From contig CAYRFF010000005.1 of NCBI GenBank assembly GCA_964423575.1, forward strand, positions 1-64,000: 64,000 nt of DNA, given 5' to 3'. The notes beneath the pieces are model-generated. The model saw nothing but the letters and a program-made list of their open reading frames with translations. It had not been told where the DNA came from and ran no database searches. Within the stretch, counting starts at the first letter, position 1. Every line of letters begins with the position of its first letter. The DNA is from CAYRFF01 sp964423575 (lineage in GTDB: Bacteria; Bacteroidota; Bacteroidia; Chitinophagales; Saprospiraceae). The translations under genes were made by a program, and so were the position numbers. Below are positions 18,295 to 27,715 of the stretch, piece by piece.

Positions 18295-18963
18295 ATGAAA
18301 TCAGTTTTTAAAAGATGTTTCGCCATTTCAGTGTTCTTGTTATTTAACCATTTTGGGTTCAGTCAATCCAATGATATTGAAATCACCTTTCTGGGAAATG
18401 CAGGATTTTCGATGAGTGATGGAGTAACACATATTTACTTCGATTTTCCATATAAGTCGGGTGCTTATGGTTATATGACTTATAATGAGTCTGAACTAGA
18501 TAATTTAAAAGAAAATGGAATTTTCATCTTTACCCATAAACATGCAGATCATTATTCTAAGAAACTTCTAAAGAAAATCAACGGAAAAGTTTATGCAAAG
18601 TCCAGTCGAAAGAAAATTAGCGAACTAAATAAGGAAATTCCTGATTTTAACATTCAAGCGTTCAAAACCAAACATCGATTTTCTACCAGTCACTATTCTT
18701 ACTTGTTAGAGTGGAAGGGAATAAGATTTTTTATTTCAGGAGACACAGAACATCCGGAAACTATTGGTTCGATAAAAAGCATCGATTATGCATTCGTTCC
18801 GTACTGGATCTTATCTATTGCAAAGGAAAAAGAGATAGAAATCGATACAAAAACAAAGGTCCTTTATCATTTATACCCCAATCAACAATTTGCTGGAGAA
18901 AGCCCCGATAATTTTATCAGATTTGACAAACAGGGAATGAGATTTACTGTGCCGGTTGAATAA
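18295..18963 (+). CDS. Exported MBL-fold metal-dependent hydrolase
   Basis: 222 residues with an N-terminal signal peptide (hydrophobic 8–20, ending GFSQS). The metal-binding HxHxDH motif is at residues 81–86 (His81, His83, Asp85, His86), and an ISGDTEHPE segment supplies the later Asp ligand, as in UlaG-like MBL proteins. The substrate is unknown; the small exported form is common in Bacteroidota. No partner gene is adjacent. Confidence 0.85.
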   Translation: MKSVFKRCFAISVFLLFNHFGFSQSNDIEITFLGNAGFSMSDGVTHIYFDFPYKSGAYGYMTYNESELDNLKENGIFIFTHKHADHYSKKLLKKINGKVYAKSSRKKISELNKEIPDFNIQAFKTKHRFSTSHYSYLLEWKGIRFFISGDTEHPETIGSIKSIDYAFVPYWILSIAKEKEIEIDTKTKVLYHLYPNQQFAGESPDNFIRFDKQGMRFTVPVE

Positions 18964-19399
18964 ATCAGCCGATAAGCATAATTCATAGATTTTAAGATGG
19001 CGCTAACCAATAGAAAAAAGGTAAGTGTCGGGATTTTAAAAAGATCTATATGAAGCAGTAACTAATACTATAGCAACCATCACAGCCCAAAAAAGATAAT
19101 TAATCATCAAGCAACTATAACCCAAAACTACTGCAATAGTAAGCTTTGTATAGCACATTTTTATGCAAAAGTCATTCACTGAATAAGCATATCAAAAGTG
19201 TATCGTTAAAAGTTATAGCGGCGTTCCCACACTATCAGAAAGGGGCAAATCCCATAATCTTCGTTTTGGATGATTCTGGTTATGTCCTAAGGGAAACAGT
19301 GCCAATGAGTACTAAGGTAAATAATTTATAAGTATAGAAACGGTCTCATTGCATGTCATCTGCTTCAATACACATTAAAATAGATTTCTAAAATTGCTC
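18964..19399. other. Intergenic region without a convincing gene
   Basis: About 440 bp, AT-rich. A 61-codon frame at 19146–19331 exists but starts with TTG and has no family character, so it is not called. The promoter of the TPR-AraC regulator lies at the right end. Confidence 0.4.
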
Positions 19400-19407
19400 T
19401 ATCTTTG
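19400..19407 (+). promoter_or_regulatory. -7 promoter element TATCTTTG
   Basis: Exact match to the Bacteroidota TAnnTTTG consensus, 20 bp before the ATG of the TPR-AraC regulator. The -33 element is poor, which would fit regulated transcription or a short leader. Confidence 0.5.
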
Positions 19408-19427
19408 CCATATCGTAAAGAAAACTA

Positions 19428-21227
19428 ATGATTAAGTCTTATCTCTATACCATACTTCTGTTAAGTCTAACAGCTCTTTCAATAAACGCTTCACCTGCTT
19501 TATCAGAGGATTCCTTGGAGAAAGAAAATCTTATTATCACTAAAAATAATATTAAAGCTGTACAGCAACAAGCCTCAAAGTATTCCAAGGCAGGCAATTT
19601 GGACCAAGCGGTTAATTTATATGAAAAAATAATAGATTATTCTATTCGCAAAAACAACATATATCTACAATTTGATGGAACCAGTAACATTGCTCAACTC
19701 TACCTTAAACATGACAACTATAAATTAGCAGACGAATATATTAAACAAAGCCTGGACATTTGGGATAAAAACCAAGACCAGTTCAAAAAGGAAGCAGTCA
19801 ATTTACGTCCGGTTTATATTATGTATAATGCTCTCGCTATTTATGAATCAAATGTCAACATGAATTTTGACAAAGCAACTGAATATATAATCGCTGGCTT
19901 AAATATGGTAAGAGAACAACCTGACAACACTGATTATGCCATCTTAGCCAGAAATCTTGTTACCATATTTTTTATTCGACAAAACCCTGCTGGATTAAAA
20001 TACGCACAAGAAATATACAATGACGGCAAGGATAGACAAAATGATTTCCTCACCTCAATAGGTGCTTTCGGCTCAGCTGTCATGTTCACACTGTCACAGG
20101 AATATGACGATGCATATTCATATATGCAAGAAGCTGAACATCTAAGGGATGATAATGCACAGAACATCTTTTTCATCAATACGATTTACGCAAATATTTT
20201 TGCCGGCCAAAACAATGCTGACTCGGCTAGACACTATTACACTAAGGCTTATAACGCAATCAAGCTAGCATCTGCTACGGATGCTATATATCTCTCACTC
20301 TCTTATGGAAGTTTTTTAAGACAATCAGGCAATATTACTCAGGCTGAAGATGTATTCTTAAAAGGTATTCATATTGCCAATCAAACTAATAACCGTGTTT
20401 TCACTTTCCGCATATACGAAGAACTTTCCAAGCTCTACTCTGATATGGGCAAAATGGCAGAAGCTCTGACTTATTATAAAATGTATCACGATGAGTCTAG
20501 CAGTATTTTCAATATTGAGCAAGAACGAGCAATAAATGATCTGACATTTAAATATGAAGAAGAACGGCACAAAAGCGAACTCCAAAACCATCAAATCCAA
20601 CTTATTAAGCAAGCCCAGAGATTCAAATCTTTATTATTTATACTCCTTATTATAGCTGGGGCTTCCATAGTCTTTTTTATAATGTACAGGAAGACTAACA
20701 AGATGTATACTAAAATCGCTCTTCAATACAAAAGAGCTATAGATACAGAAACCAACCTCACCGGTCAAATAGATCAGCTCAACAGCCAACTATTGCAATT
20801 CAAGCAAAAGGATTCTGTAAATGATGTAGCTGATAATCAATCGAATGATAGTGACAATGGAAATGAAGATTTCCATAATGAAGATCTTTTTAATAAGATA
20901 GAATCAATAATAAAATCTGAACAATTATATAAAGATAGTACCCTCACAAGAGATAAAGTAGCAGAATTATTGGGGTCAAACAGAACTTATATATCAAGAG
21001 CTGTCAACGAAAACTCCGGCATGACATTCAATCAATATATTAACATATTTCGGATTAAAGAATCTCTTGTTATATTATCTAATCCCCATGAAAACATACC
21101 TCTAAAAGCCTTATCACAAGATATAGGCTTTGGCTCAATCACTACATTTTACGACCATTTTAAAAAAGAGGTAGGTATGACTCCCGCTAAATACAGGGAA
21201 AGAATTCAAGAGCTAGCAAAGCAGTAA
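19428..21227 (+). CDS. Membrane sensor-regulator with TPR repeats and AraC HTH
   Basis: 599 residues. A signal/anchor sequence (residues 1–22) is followed by about 350 residues of helical TPR repeats in the periplasm, one transmembrane helix (about 399–418, LLFILLIIAGASIVFFIMY), a short coiled coil, and a cytoplasmic AraC-type HTH domain (about 500–595) with GFGSITTFYDHFKKEVG and MTPAKYRE. It is a one-component system that couples an envelope signal to transcription. The two lipoprotein genes immediately downstream (140-bp gap) are its most likely targets. The signal is unknown. Confidence 0.9.
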   Translation: MIKSYLYTILLLSLTALSINASPALSEDSLEKENLIITKNNIKAVQQQASKYSKAGNLDQAVNLYEKIIDYSIRKNNIYLQFDGTSNIAQLYLKHDNYKLADEYIKQSLDIWDKNQDQFKKEAVNLRPVYIMYNALAIYESNVNMNFDKATEYIIAGLNMVREQPDNTDYAILARNLVTIFFIRQNPAGLKYAQEIYNDGKDRQNDFLTSIGAFGSAVMFTLSQEYDDAYSYMQEAEHLRDDNAQNIFFINTIYANIFAGQNNADSARHYYTKAYNAIKLASATDAIYLSLSYGSFLRQSGNITQAEDVFLKGIHIANQTNNRVFTFRIYEELSKLYSDMGKMAEALTYYKMYHDESSSIFNIEQERAINDLTFKYEEERHKSELQNHQIQLIKQAQRFKSLLFILLIIAGASIVFFIMYRKTNKMYTKIALQYKRAIDTETNLTGQIDQLNSQLLQFKQKDSVNDVADNQSNDSDNGNEDFHNEDLFNKIESIIKSEQLYKDSTLTRDKVAELLGSNRTYISRAVNENSGMTFNQYINIFRIKESLVILSNPHENIPLKALSQDIGFGSITTFYDHFKKEVGMTPAKYRERIQELAKQ

Positions 21228-21366
21228 CATACATTACTACAACAATCTCAGCACTTTATTAACCAATTTCTTTCAATTGCGGCAATTGACAATTTTGGCA
21301 TTTAAATAGTTTGTCAGCGCACATAGCTATACTTAGTTTTGGCCTAAACATTAAAATAATTAATAC

Positions 21367-22901
21367 ATGAAACCAGCAAAATTTTCAACACCACTTGCAA
21401 GTTCTATAGCTCTCTTCTTAATACTAAGTCTGCTAAGTTCTTGCCAGAAAGGTCCCGACTTCTTGCTAGACGGGATAGATACTAGTGTAATCTCATTCAG
21501 CCTAAAATCCGGAGATGAAGTTTTAGATGCATACATCTATCCCTCCTCCATTGTAATAAGAACAGATTACAATACTGACTTGACAGATGTAGTCTGTGAA
21601 ATCGAATTAAGCGAAGGTGCAACAATCAGTCCGGATATAACAACAATAAAAGATTGGAGCAACCATTTGGAGTTTACTGTGACATCCGCCAATGGATTAA
21701 ACTCTAAAGTTTATACATATAGTGTTGAACGTGCATCAATAGGAAGTTACCACCAGGAACACGTATACTTAAGAACTCAAGATGAGGTTAATCAATTTGG
21801 AACTCATAACTACACTCGTGTAAAAAGTATTATAATTTCCGATAGTGAAGAAAATCAAATTACTGACTTATCGCCGCTACAATCAATCATAACTATTGAT
21901 AAAAACTTAACAATTAAAGGCTACCATGGTAAAGAAGTGATTCTCGATAATCTTGCCAGTGTGTCCACCTTTGACATTCTTTCCAAAGACGTTCGAAGAA
22001 TCAGTATGGAAAGCCTGCACGATGTAGTCAATCTCTATATTGGAACAATTAGTGAAGAACAGAACAACAATCCTACAGCCGATTCATTAAGTGTTACCAA
22101 TTTCCCATCTCTTCAACATGTTAAAGGAAATCTTGTACTTAACTTCAGAAACTACAATGAAGGTTACGCCATTAGCGGATTTGAAAATCTCAGTAAAATA
22201 GATGGTGATATTGTCTTTAATTTCCAATCAGTTCACCTTAAAACCTTTTCAAACATCACTAAGGTTCGCAGTTTACAATTAGGTGGAACAATCATGTCNN
22301 NNNNNNNNNNNNNNNNNNNNNNNNNNNNNNNNNNNNNNNNNNNNNNNNNNNNNNNNNNNNNNNNNNNNNNNNNNNNNNNNNNNNNNNNNNNNNNNNNNCC
22401 TTTTCAAACATCACTAAGGTTCGCAGTTTACAATTAGGTGGAACAATCATGTCATTTGAAGGATTGGAGAATTTAAAAGAAGTAACAACACTATTTGCTA
22501 CCAACTATTTAAGAGGAGGTACAACTTATTATCCTTTCCAGCCTGAAATACTTTACAATGTAAGTCTAAAAGGAGTTCAATCTCTCACCTCATTGGAGTT
22601 TTTAAATAACATTACCGAGCTCAATTCTATCGAAATAAGCGGGGCGTACCCAATAACCTCTTTAAGCGGTCTCGAAAACCTAAAAACAATAAATCATGGA
22701 TTATTTTTATCACAGACACAGATTTCTAATCTGGACGAGCTATCCAATGTAGATCATATTGGCAATATTATTAGCATACAAAATAATCGGATGCTTGACA
22801 ATTACGAAGGTTTAAAGAATGCTCTGGAAAGCTTTGACGGAGATTGGGTTGTCAGAGGTAACAAAACTAATCCCACTATTGAAGAAATTCTTAATAATTA
22901 A
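21367..22901 (+). CDS. Surface lipoprotein with LRR-like repeats, split by an assembly gap
   Basis: The lipobox LLSSC places the mature N-terminal cysteine near residue 20. A DUF5018-like beta-sandwich domain follows (about 30–125: SLKSGDEVLDAYI…YTYSVE), then repeats of the receptor-L/leucine-rich type (pattern L..L..I.G.L.I..). The frame is interrupted by 100 N at 22299–22398. The 55 bases before and after the gap are identical; merging them gives one open frame of 459 residues from 21367 to 22901. The C terminus NKTNPTIEEIL resembles that of the next gene. Probably an outer-membrane surface protein or adhesin; its ligand is unknown. Confidence 0.8.
22244..22298 (+). repeat. 55-bp sequence, copy left of gap
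   Basis: Identical base for base to 22399–22453. It ends exactly at the first N. It is best read as an unmerged contig overlap rather than a biological repeat. Confidence 0.85.
22299..22398. other. Assembly gap, 100 N
   Basis: Exactly 100 undetermined bases, the usual placeholder for an unknown-length scaffold gap, inside a lipoprotein gene. Confidence 0.99.
22399..22453 (+). repeat. 55-bp sequence, copy right of gap
   Basis: Identical to 22244–22298. It begins exactly at the first base after the N run, and the two copies are in the same protein frame when collapsed. Confidence 0.85.
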
Positions 22902-22913
22902 AAGATAACAAAA

Positions 22914-24665
22914 ATGAAAAATATAACATATACAATATTAGCGGGAATCACTTCAGTCCTTCTTCTATTCTCATGCACTCCTGAAGAGAATATAATTACA
23001 GGTTCCAATGCATCTATACTTTCCTGTATTGTTGAGTCCAATGGTATCAATTTTGAAGCATCAATTATAGATGATCAGATAATGGTTGACATACCTCGCA
23101 ATAGTGAACTAGATAAGCTTGGCGTAACAATAGAGTTGTCTGAAGGTGCAAGCATGCACCCGCAAACCGATGAAGTCGAAGACTGGTCAAAGCCAGTTTC
23201 CTTCCGAGTTGAATCAGCAAATGGAGATTATAATAGATCATATACTATGACGGTTACAATCGTCAAAGACAACTTTTTTGACTCATTTGTGGCGATTGGT
23301 AACAATTCTGCTTTAAGCAAGTTTGCAGAAAATGAATATACTCAGTTGGGCGGTCTATACATATACGATGACAATACAGGTGACGACATCAGCTCAATTT
23401 CAGTCCTTAATAAAGTTAAAAACATCAGGACTGATTTAAAAATCATTCATGACAAGATAGAGTCTGTTGAGCTGGAATCCCTCCAAAGCATTGGCAATAT
23501 TGATTTACAGTCAGTATCGATAACAAGTGTTAATTTTCCGGCTCTGGAAGATGTTTCAGGTAGATTTAGAATTGGGAATGACGATAGCGGCCCTCTACCC
23601 CCTGAAAATCTTACTTTGACTCAAGTTAATCTTCCTATGCTTAAGACTATTGGCAAATCCTTTGTTCTTTTTCTTTGTGGAGCCTTGGAAGAGGTTAACA
23701 CTCCACAACTATCCAGTGTCGGTGAAGACTATATCCTGTTTGGGGGACAATTCAAAGATCTTTCTATGATGTCTAATCTTAAAACTGTCGAGGGTGTAGT
23801 TGATATTGCAGGCAATCTCGAAAGCTTTAATGGTTTTGGACTGCAACATATCGGAATCAGATTAAAATTGGCAACAGGCAATGTACCAAGTCTGGAACCA
23901 CTCTCTACTCTGGAAAGTGTCGACATCCTCGATTTAGTAGGTTCAGAGAAGATTACATCACTTAAAGGGATAGAAAATATTCAGGCCAACACCATTCAAC
24001 TACAGAACTTTCATGGCATTACCACAACTCATTTTCTCCCGATTTACAATGGCATTTCGTACGTTAATCTACGGGGGTTCAATGCGTTGGAATCACTCGA
24101 CGGCTTCGAGGAGCTATCTGATATTGGCACGCTCTATTTAGTAGGTTGTCCGAGCTTGATGAATCTGGGCGCATTATCCAATATTACTTCAATTGAGAAT
24201 CTTGCCTTGGGTTACTTTGATAATATCGAAAGTCTACCTCAATTGAGTGTTAGCAAAATACCCGGCAAGCTTACAATCTCTAAAATGGCGAAACTACAGG
24301 ATATTTCCGGTCTTGCCTCTATCAAAGAAGTAGGCTCTCTACAGCTAGATAACCTCCTCACTCTTCCTTCACTTGAAGGCTTGGAAAGCTTAGAGAAAAT
24401 CACCAATGGTAGTCTGATTATTGGGAATAACAAGATGATAAAGAATCTAGATCCACTTTCTGGGCTTCAGGAATTAAACATGCCAACACAAATGGATTTA
24501 TTCCGAATCACAATGAACGATGAACTCGATGATTTTTGTGCCGTCAGTTCACTACTTATCGATTACTGGAATGATCCCTCTGGGAAGTTTCCAAAAGTGG
24601 AAATCACTCGCAACAAGTATAATCCTACATACGAACAATTAACTGATGGTGAATGCTCTTTGTAG
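22914..24665 (+). CDS. Surface lipoprotein with DUF5018-like domain and LRR-like repeats
   Basis: 583 residues. The lipobox LLFSC gives a lipidated cysteine at about residue 21. A DUF5018-like domain follows (about 35–120: SNGINFEASI…VTIELSEGASMHP…YTMTVTIV), then some 400 residues of irregular leucine-rich repeats such as SLDGFEELSDIGTLYLVGCPS. The C terminus NKYNPTYEQL matches the pattern at the end of the preceding lipoprotein. It lies 12 bp downstream of that gene, so the two are co-transcribed paralogues. A terminator follows at 24771. Likely exposed at the cell surface; adhesion or glycan binding is only a guess. Confidence 0.87.
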   Translation: MKNITYTILAGITSVLLLFSCTPEENIITGSNASILSCIVESNGINFEASIIDDQIMVDIPRNSELDKLGVTIELSEGASMHPQTDEVEDWSKPVSFRVESANGDYNRSYTMTVTIVKDNFFDSFVAIGNNSALSKFAENEYTQLGGLYIYDDNTGDDISSISVLNKVKNIRTDLKIIHDKIESVELESLQSIGNIDLQSVSITSVNFPALEDVSGRFRIGNDDSGPLPPENLTLTQVNLPMLKTIGKSFVLFLCGALEEVNTPQLSSVGEDYILFGGQFKDLSMMSNLKTVEGVVDIAGNLESFNGFGLQHIGIRLKLATGNVPSLEPLSTLESVDILDLVGSEKITSLKGIENIQANTIQLQNFHGITTTHFLPIYNGISYVNLRGFNALESLDGFEELSDIGTLYLVGCPSLMNLGALSNITSIENLALGYFDNIESLPQLSVSKIPGKLTISKMAKLQDISGLASIKEVGSLQLDNLLTLPSLEGLESLEKITNGSLIIGNNKMIKNLDPLSGLQELNMPTQMDLFRITMNDELDDFCAVSSLLIDYWNDPSGKFPKVEITRNKYNPTYEQLTDGECSL

Positions 24666-24770
24666 TTAAATAATCAATACTGTCATATTCAATTTATTAT
24701 TCAGCCAATGATTATTTAGTTAAACTTTTTAATACATTTTTAATCGTAGGTAGAATTCGATTGAGTCTTT

Positions 24771-24811
24771 AAAAAGCGGAACTTCCTTAAGTGGTCGTCC
24801 CGCTTTTTTTT
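24771..24811 (+). terminator. Rho-independent terminator
   Basis: AAAAAGCGG pairs with CCGCTTTTT, with ACTT/AAGT inside the loop, followed by a run of eight T. It closes the lipoprotein operon. The rest of 24666–25031 is AT-rich and shows no convincing gene. Confidence 0.75.
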
Positions 24812-25031
24812 ATTATCTATCAATCAGGTTTAAAAAGAAAAATTCGAAACAATTATATAAAACTTTATTCTAAAAGCCTTTCACGAGAAACAACATTAAA
24901 TGAACAACTGAGGCGCTTAAGTTTATTCAAATTAATTTTAAATTATTTGCTTCAATTAACTATTTCAATTAAACAATATTTGTTATATTCATAGGAGAGA
25001 TTGTCGGTAAACTCTGCTTTCATTTAATGCT

Positions 25032-25049
25032 CGCAAATCAACATTTGCG
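25032..25049. promoter_or_regulatory. Perfect dyad CGCAAAT-CAAC-ATTTGCG
   Basis: Seven-base inverted repeat with a 4-bp spacer, 68 bp before the ATG at 25118. It also contains a copy of the CATTTGCGTAAGC motif (25042–25054). The 7-4-7 geometry resembles a Crp-type operator. Confidence 0.45.
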
Positions 25050-25117
25050 TAAGCTAAAATGGAAGAGAGGAGGACAATACAATTATGATTAGTCACAACT
25101 TAAAAAGTAAGACAAAT

Positions 25118-25630
25118 ATGAAGTACTTAAAAATGGCATTAGCTGCGGCACTCTTGTTAGGACTCGGATTAACAGGTTTAAAAGCACAAACGCTGTATGT
25201 AAAAGAGAGCAATGACGCTCAGACCGAGTTCAATCTGAGTAAGCTGCGCAAGATTACTTTTACGGGAGGAGAAGCCAGAATTCTGAAAAATGATAAGTCT
25301 ACCAGTGCGTATACGCTGAGTAACTTACGGTATTTGAATTTTAAAGATCTCTCGACGAGTATTACAGAATCTGCCTTATGGCCGGACAATAAGTATCTGC
25401 ATGCCTACCCCAATCCGGTAAGCGATATTCTGTATATCGATTTAACAGGCATGGAGGATGGAAGCGGATACCTGAGCATATATGCCCTCGATGGCAAATT
25501 GCTACAAAATCACAAGACGGATGGCAAAGGTATTCTTAGACTGGACCTAAGTCAACTATCCCAGGGAATATACCTGTGCCAATACAGCAGCTTAAATGAC
25601 ATAAGAACGATTAAAATCATTAAAAACTAG
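25118..25630 (+). CDS. T9SS C-terminal sorting domain protein
   Basis: About 170 residues: a signal peptide (LAAALLLGLGLTGLKAQ), a short body with two beta-strand repeats (FNLSKLRKITF and YTLSNLRYLNF), and a type A T9SS sorting domain beginning YPNPVSDILYIDL and ending GIYLCQYSS…IRTIKIIK. The product is exported by Sec and then by T9SS to the cell surface. An upstream ATG at 25085 would add 11 residues before the signal peptide and is less likely. It precedes the FISUMP gene by 9 bp, and such pairs are common in the phylum. Confidence 0.87.
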   Translation: MKYLKMALAAALLLGLGLTGLKAQTLYVKESNDAQTEFNLSKLRKITFTGGEARILKNDKSTSAYTLSNLRYLNFKDLSTSITESALWPDNKYLHAYPNPVSDILYIDLTGMEDGSGYLSIYALDGKLLQNHKTDGKGILRLDLSQLSQGIYLCQYSSLNDIRTIKIIKN

Positions 25631-25639
25631 AAAATAACC

Positions 25640-26509
25640 ATGAAAAAGAACTTAATACTTATCACAATTTTAATTGCATTTGCATTTGTAGTCAATGCTC
25701 AGCATGAAACCATGTTTATAATGAAAGATGGCCAAGCAGTCGATCAATACAATGTATATACAGAAATCGATAGCATAATATTTTATGAACCTTCTAACGC
25801 AGGTGTTACAAAGGGCACGTTTACAGACACTCGTGATAATACAGTCTACAAATGGGTCGCTATCGGAAACCAAGTATGGATGGCAGAAAACCTGAGATAT
25901 TTGCCAAGAGTGGCTAAAGGAGAAACCGGGTCAACGACTGAATCTTATTATTATGTATATGGGTATGAAGGCACTGATGTTGATGAAGCCAAAAATACAG
26001 ATAGATATAAGCATTTCGGCGCTCACTATAATTGGCCGGCAGCAATGAATGGAGCTTCCAGTAGCGAGGCTAACCCAAGTAAAGTGCAAGGAGTATGTCC
26101 TACGGGATGGCACTTACCTAGCAAAGTCGAATTGGAAGAGTTGAATAACTTCCTGGCAGACAATGGTTATAATTACGATGGTAGCATCGGTGGAGGATAC
26201 GATAAAATTGCAAAAGCTATGGCCGGTCTCGCCACATGGAATACTGCAACTGTGGAAGGGGCAATTGGCAATCTTGATTATTATGAAAGTCAAAACAAAT
26301 CGGGGTTTACCGCACTTCCCGGAGGTTATCGCCATGCAGATGGAAATTTCTACCTTCAGCGTCATGGAGGATACTTGTGGACTACTACAGAGGATGGTGA
26401 AGACAGCGAGAATGCCCGGTTTATGACATTAACAACAGATTCAAGCAGTCCACGCATTCAGGCCAATAGTAAGGCTTTGGCTTTTAATGTCCGTTGTGTC
26501 AGAGATTAA
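25640..26509 (+). CDS. Exported FISUMP-domain protein
   Basis: 289 residues. A signal peptide (ending VVNAQ) is followed by a short strand region (MFIMKDGQAV…IDSIIFYEP) and then the Fibrobacter succinogenes major paralogous domain: TDTRDNTVYKWVAIGNQVWMAENL, here quoted only for recognition, a GVCPTGWHLPS motif, SGFTALPGGYR and the final ALAFNVRCVRD. The domain is a C-type-lectin-like fold often present in surface proteins. It has no T9SS domain of its own. It is the second gene of an operon with the T9SS protein and is followed by a strong terminator. Confidence 0.9.
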   Translation: MKKNLILITILIAFAFVVNAQHETMFIMKDGQAVDQYNVYTEIDSIIFYEPSNAGVTKGTFTDTRDNTVYKWVAIGNQVWMAENLRYLPRVAKGETGSTTESYYYVYGYEGTDVDEAKNTDRYKHFGAHYNWPAAMNGASSSEANPSKVQGVCPTGWHLPSKVELEELNNFLADNGYNYDGSIGGGYDKIAKAMAGLATWNTATVEGAIGNLDYYESQNKSGFTALPGGYRHADGNFYLQRHGGYLWTTTEDGEDSENARFMTLTTDSSSPRIQANSKALAFNVRCVRD

Positions 26510-26549
26510 TGATTGAGAATCAATTCTATTCCCGGTGCTTGCACCAAAT

Positions 26550-26588
26550 AAAAAAGGGTAGCTGTCCTCAGACAGCTACCCTTTTTTC
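26550..26588. terminator. Strong bidirectional terminator
   Basis: AAAAAAGGGTAGCTGTC pairs exactly with GACAGCTACCCTTTTTT around a 4-base loop. T runs on both strands serve the convergent FISUMP gene and the T9SS gene at 26619. Confidence 0.95.
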
Positions 26589-26618
26589 AATTCTACGTAG
26601 TTGTTTCTTGTAAAATAA

Positions 26619-27542
26619 TTACTTCTGTATAATTAATTTACTGGCCTTAATGACCTCTTTATTGTTATCCCTGATAGTATAGAAGTAAACTCCATTGGTT
26701 AAATTATCAAGGTTCAGTGATTTATCACCACTAAAAATTTCATTAAGAACCTCGACTCCTGTAGTAGATACAATTGAGATAGTATTTTCTTGACCATCAG
26801 CTTTGATATAAATAAAATCTTTTGCCGGGTTAGGGTAAACATTAATTTCCACAATCTTTTCTTGCGTTACACTTGTAGTTTCAGTTTCGTCACAAGTTCC
26901 ATAGAAATCAATAGCTAAGTCAAATGTTTCATCCTCAAAATCATAGGCTTCGCTACCTGCCACCCATTCTCCTTGAGCATTTATATGAAATTCACTACCA
27001 TATTCCTGTACATCGCTAGTAAGCAGTCCTGCTCCTCCTCCATTTGGAGCCATGAATCCAAACCAATAGTTATCTCCCTCAGAACCTCCCTCTAACGCTA
27101 TCGGAGTTTCAAAAGTAATTTGAATTATCCCTAAATCACGTCCATTAAAAAATCCAGGCAATACTGTCCCATACACTATATCAGCTTCATAATCATCTAA
27201 TGTAGAATCAGGAATTCCGGCATTATCAGTGAAGATCTCAAAATCGATTCCATCGAGAGTCATATCTCCATCAATTAAATAATACGTAACTATAGTATCA
27301 ACATAAAAAGTCGTATTTGGTGCCACCTCAAGATCATCAGCAAACATATAATCTCCAAGAAGACCTAAAGCATATCCAAAATCCTCTCCCTCTTGAGCGC
27401 AGTCTTCAGGCTCCATCGGGGTGAGTAATTTTTTGTTTATTTTCACATCATTTATATACTGAAGAGGGCTTATATTTTGCGCAAACACTCCTGCAGTAAA
27501 TATAAATGTAGCGATTAAAAGAGTAAATTTTTTCATATACAT
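26619..27542 (-). CDS. T9SS C-terminal sorting domain protein
   Basis: 307 residues. A signal peptide (ending GVFAQ) precedes a beta-rich, acidic extracellular region of about 200 residues (NYWFGFMAPNGGGAGL, EDETFDLAIDFYGTC), and a type A sorting domain (about 230–307) starts VYPNPAKDFIYIK and ends with a KASKLIIQK tail. The middle region is of a kind often annotated as hypothetical; no catalytic motif is seen. The start may be the second Met (27536). Exported to the cell surface or medium by T9SS. Confidence 0.85.
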   Translation of the reverse strand: MYMKKFTLLIATFIFTAGVFAQNISPLQYINDVKINKKLLTPMEPEDCAQEGEDFGYALGLLGDYMFADDLEVAPNTTFYVDTIVTYYLIDGDMTLDGIDFEIFTDNAGIPDSTLDDYEADIVYGTVLPGFFNGRDLGIIQITFETPIALEGGSEGDNYWFGFMAPNGGGAGLLTSDVQEYGSEFHINAQGEWVAGSEAYDFEDETFDLAIDFYGTCDETETTSVTQEKIVEINVYPNPAKDFIYIKADGQENTISIVSTTGVEVLNEIFSGDKSLNLDNLTNGVYFYTIRDNNKEVIKASKLIIQK

Positions 27543-27715
27543 TTTTGATTATGTGGATTAATTAATAGTACTAATGTATATAAAAGTTCTCTTAAACTTT
27601 CAATTTTGTAAAAAATCTCAAAATTAGGCGCTAAAGTGTAGCAAAATTAAAATAATACTATCCATATCAATTCCTTAATTTTCTATAATCCAATCTTATT
27701 TCCTATTTTAACCGC

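Noticed and set aside
19146..19331. 61-codon plus-strand frame
   Set aside because: Starts with TTG, has no recognisable family and no promoter or neighbour support.
24791..24994. 67-codon plus-strand frame
   Set aside because: Overlaps the terminator hairpin and is low-complexity, AT-rich sequence.
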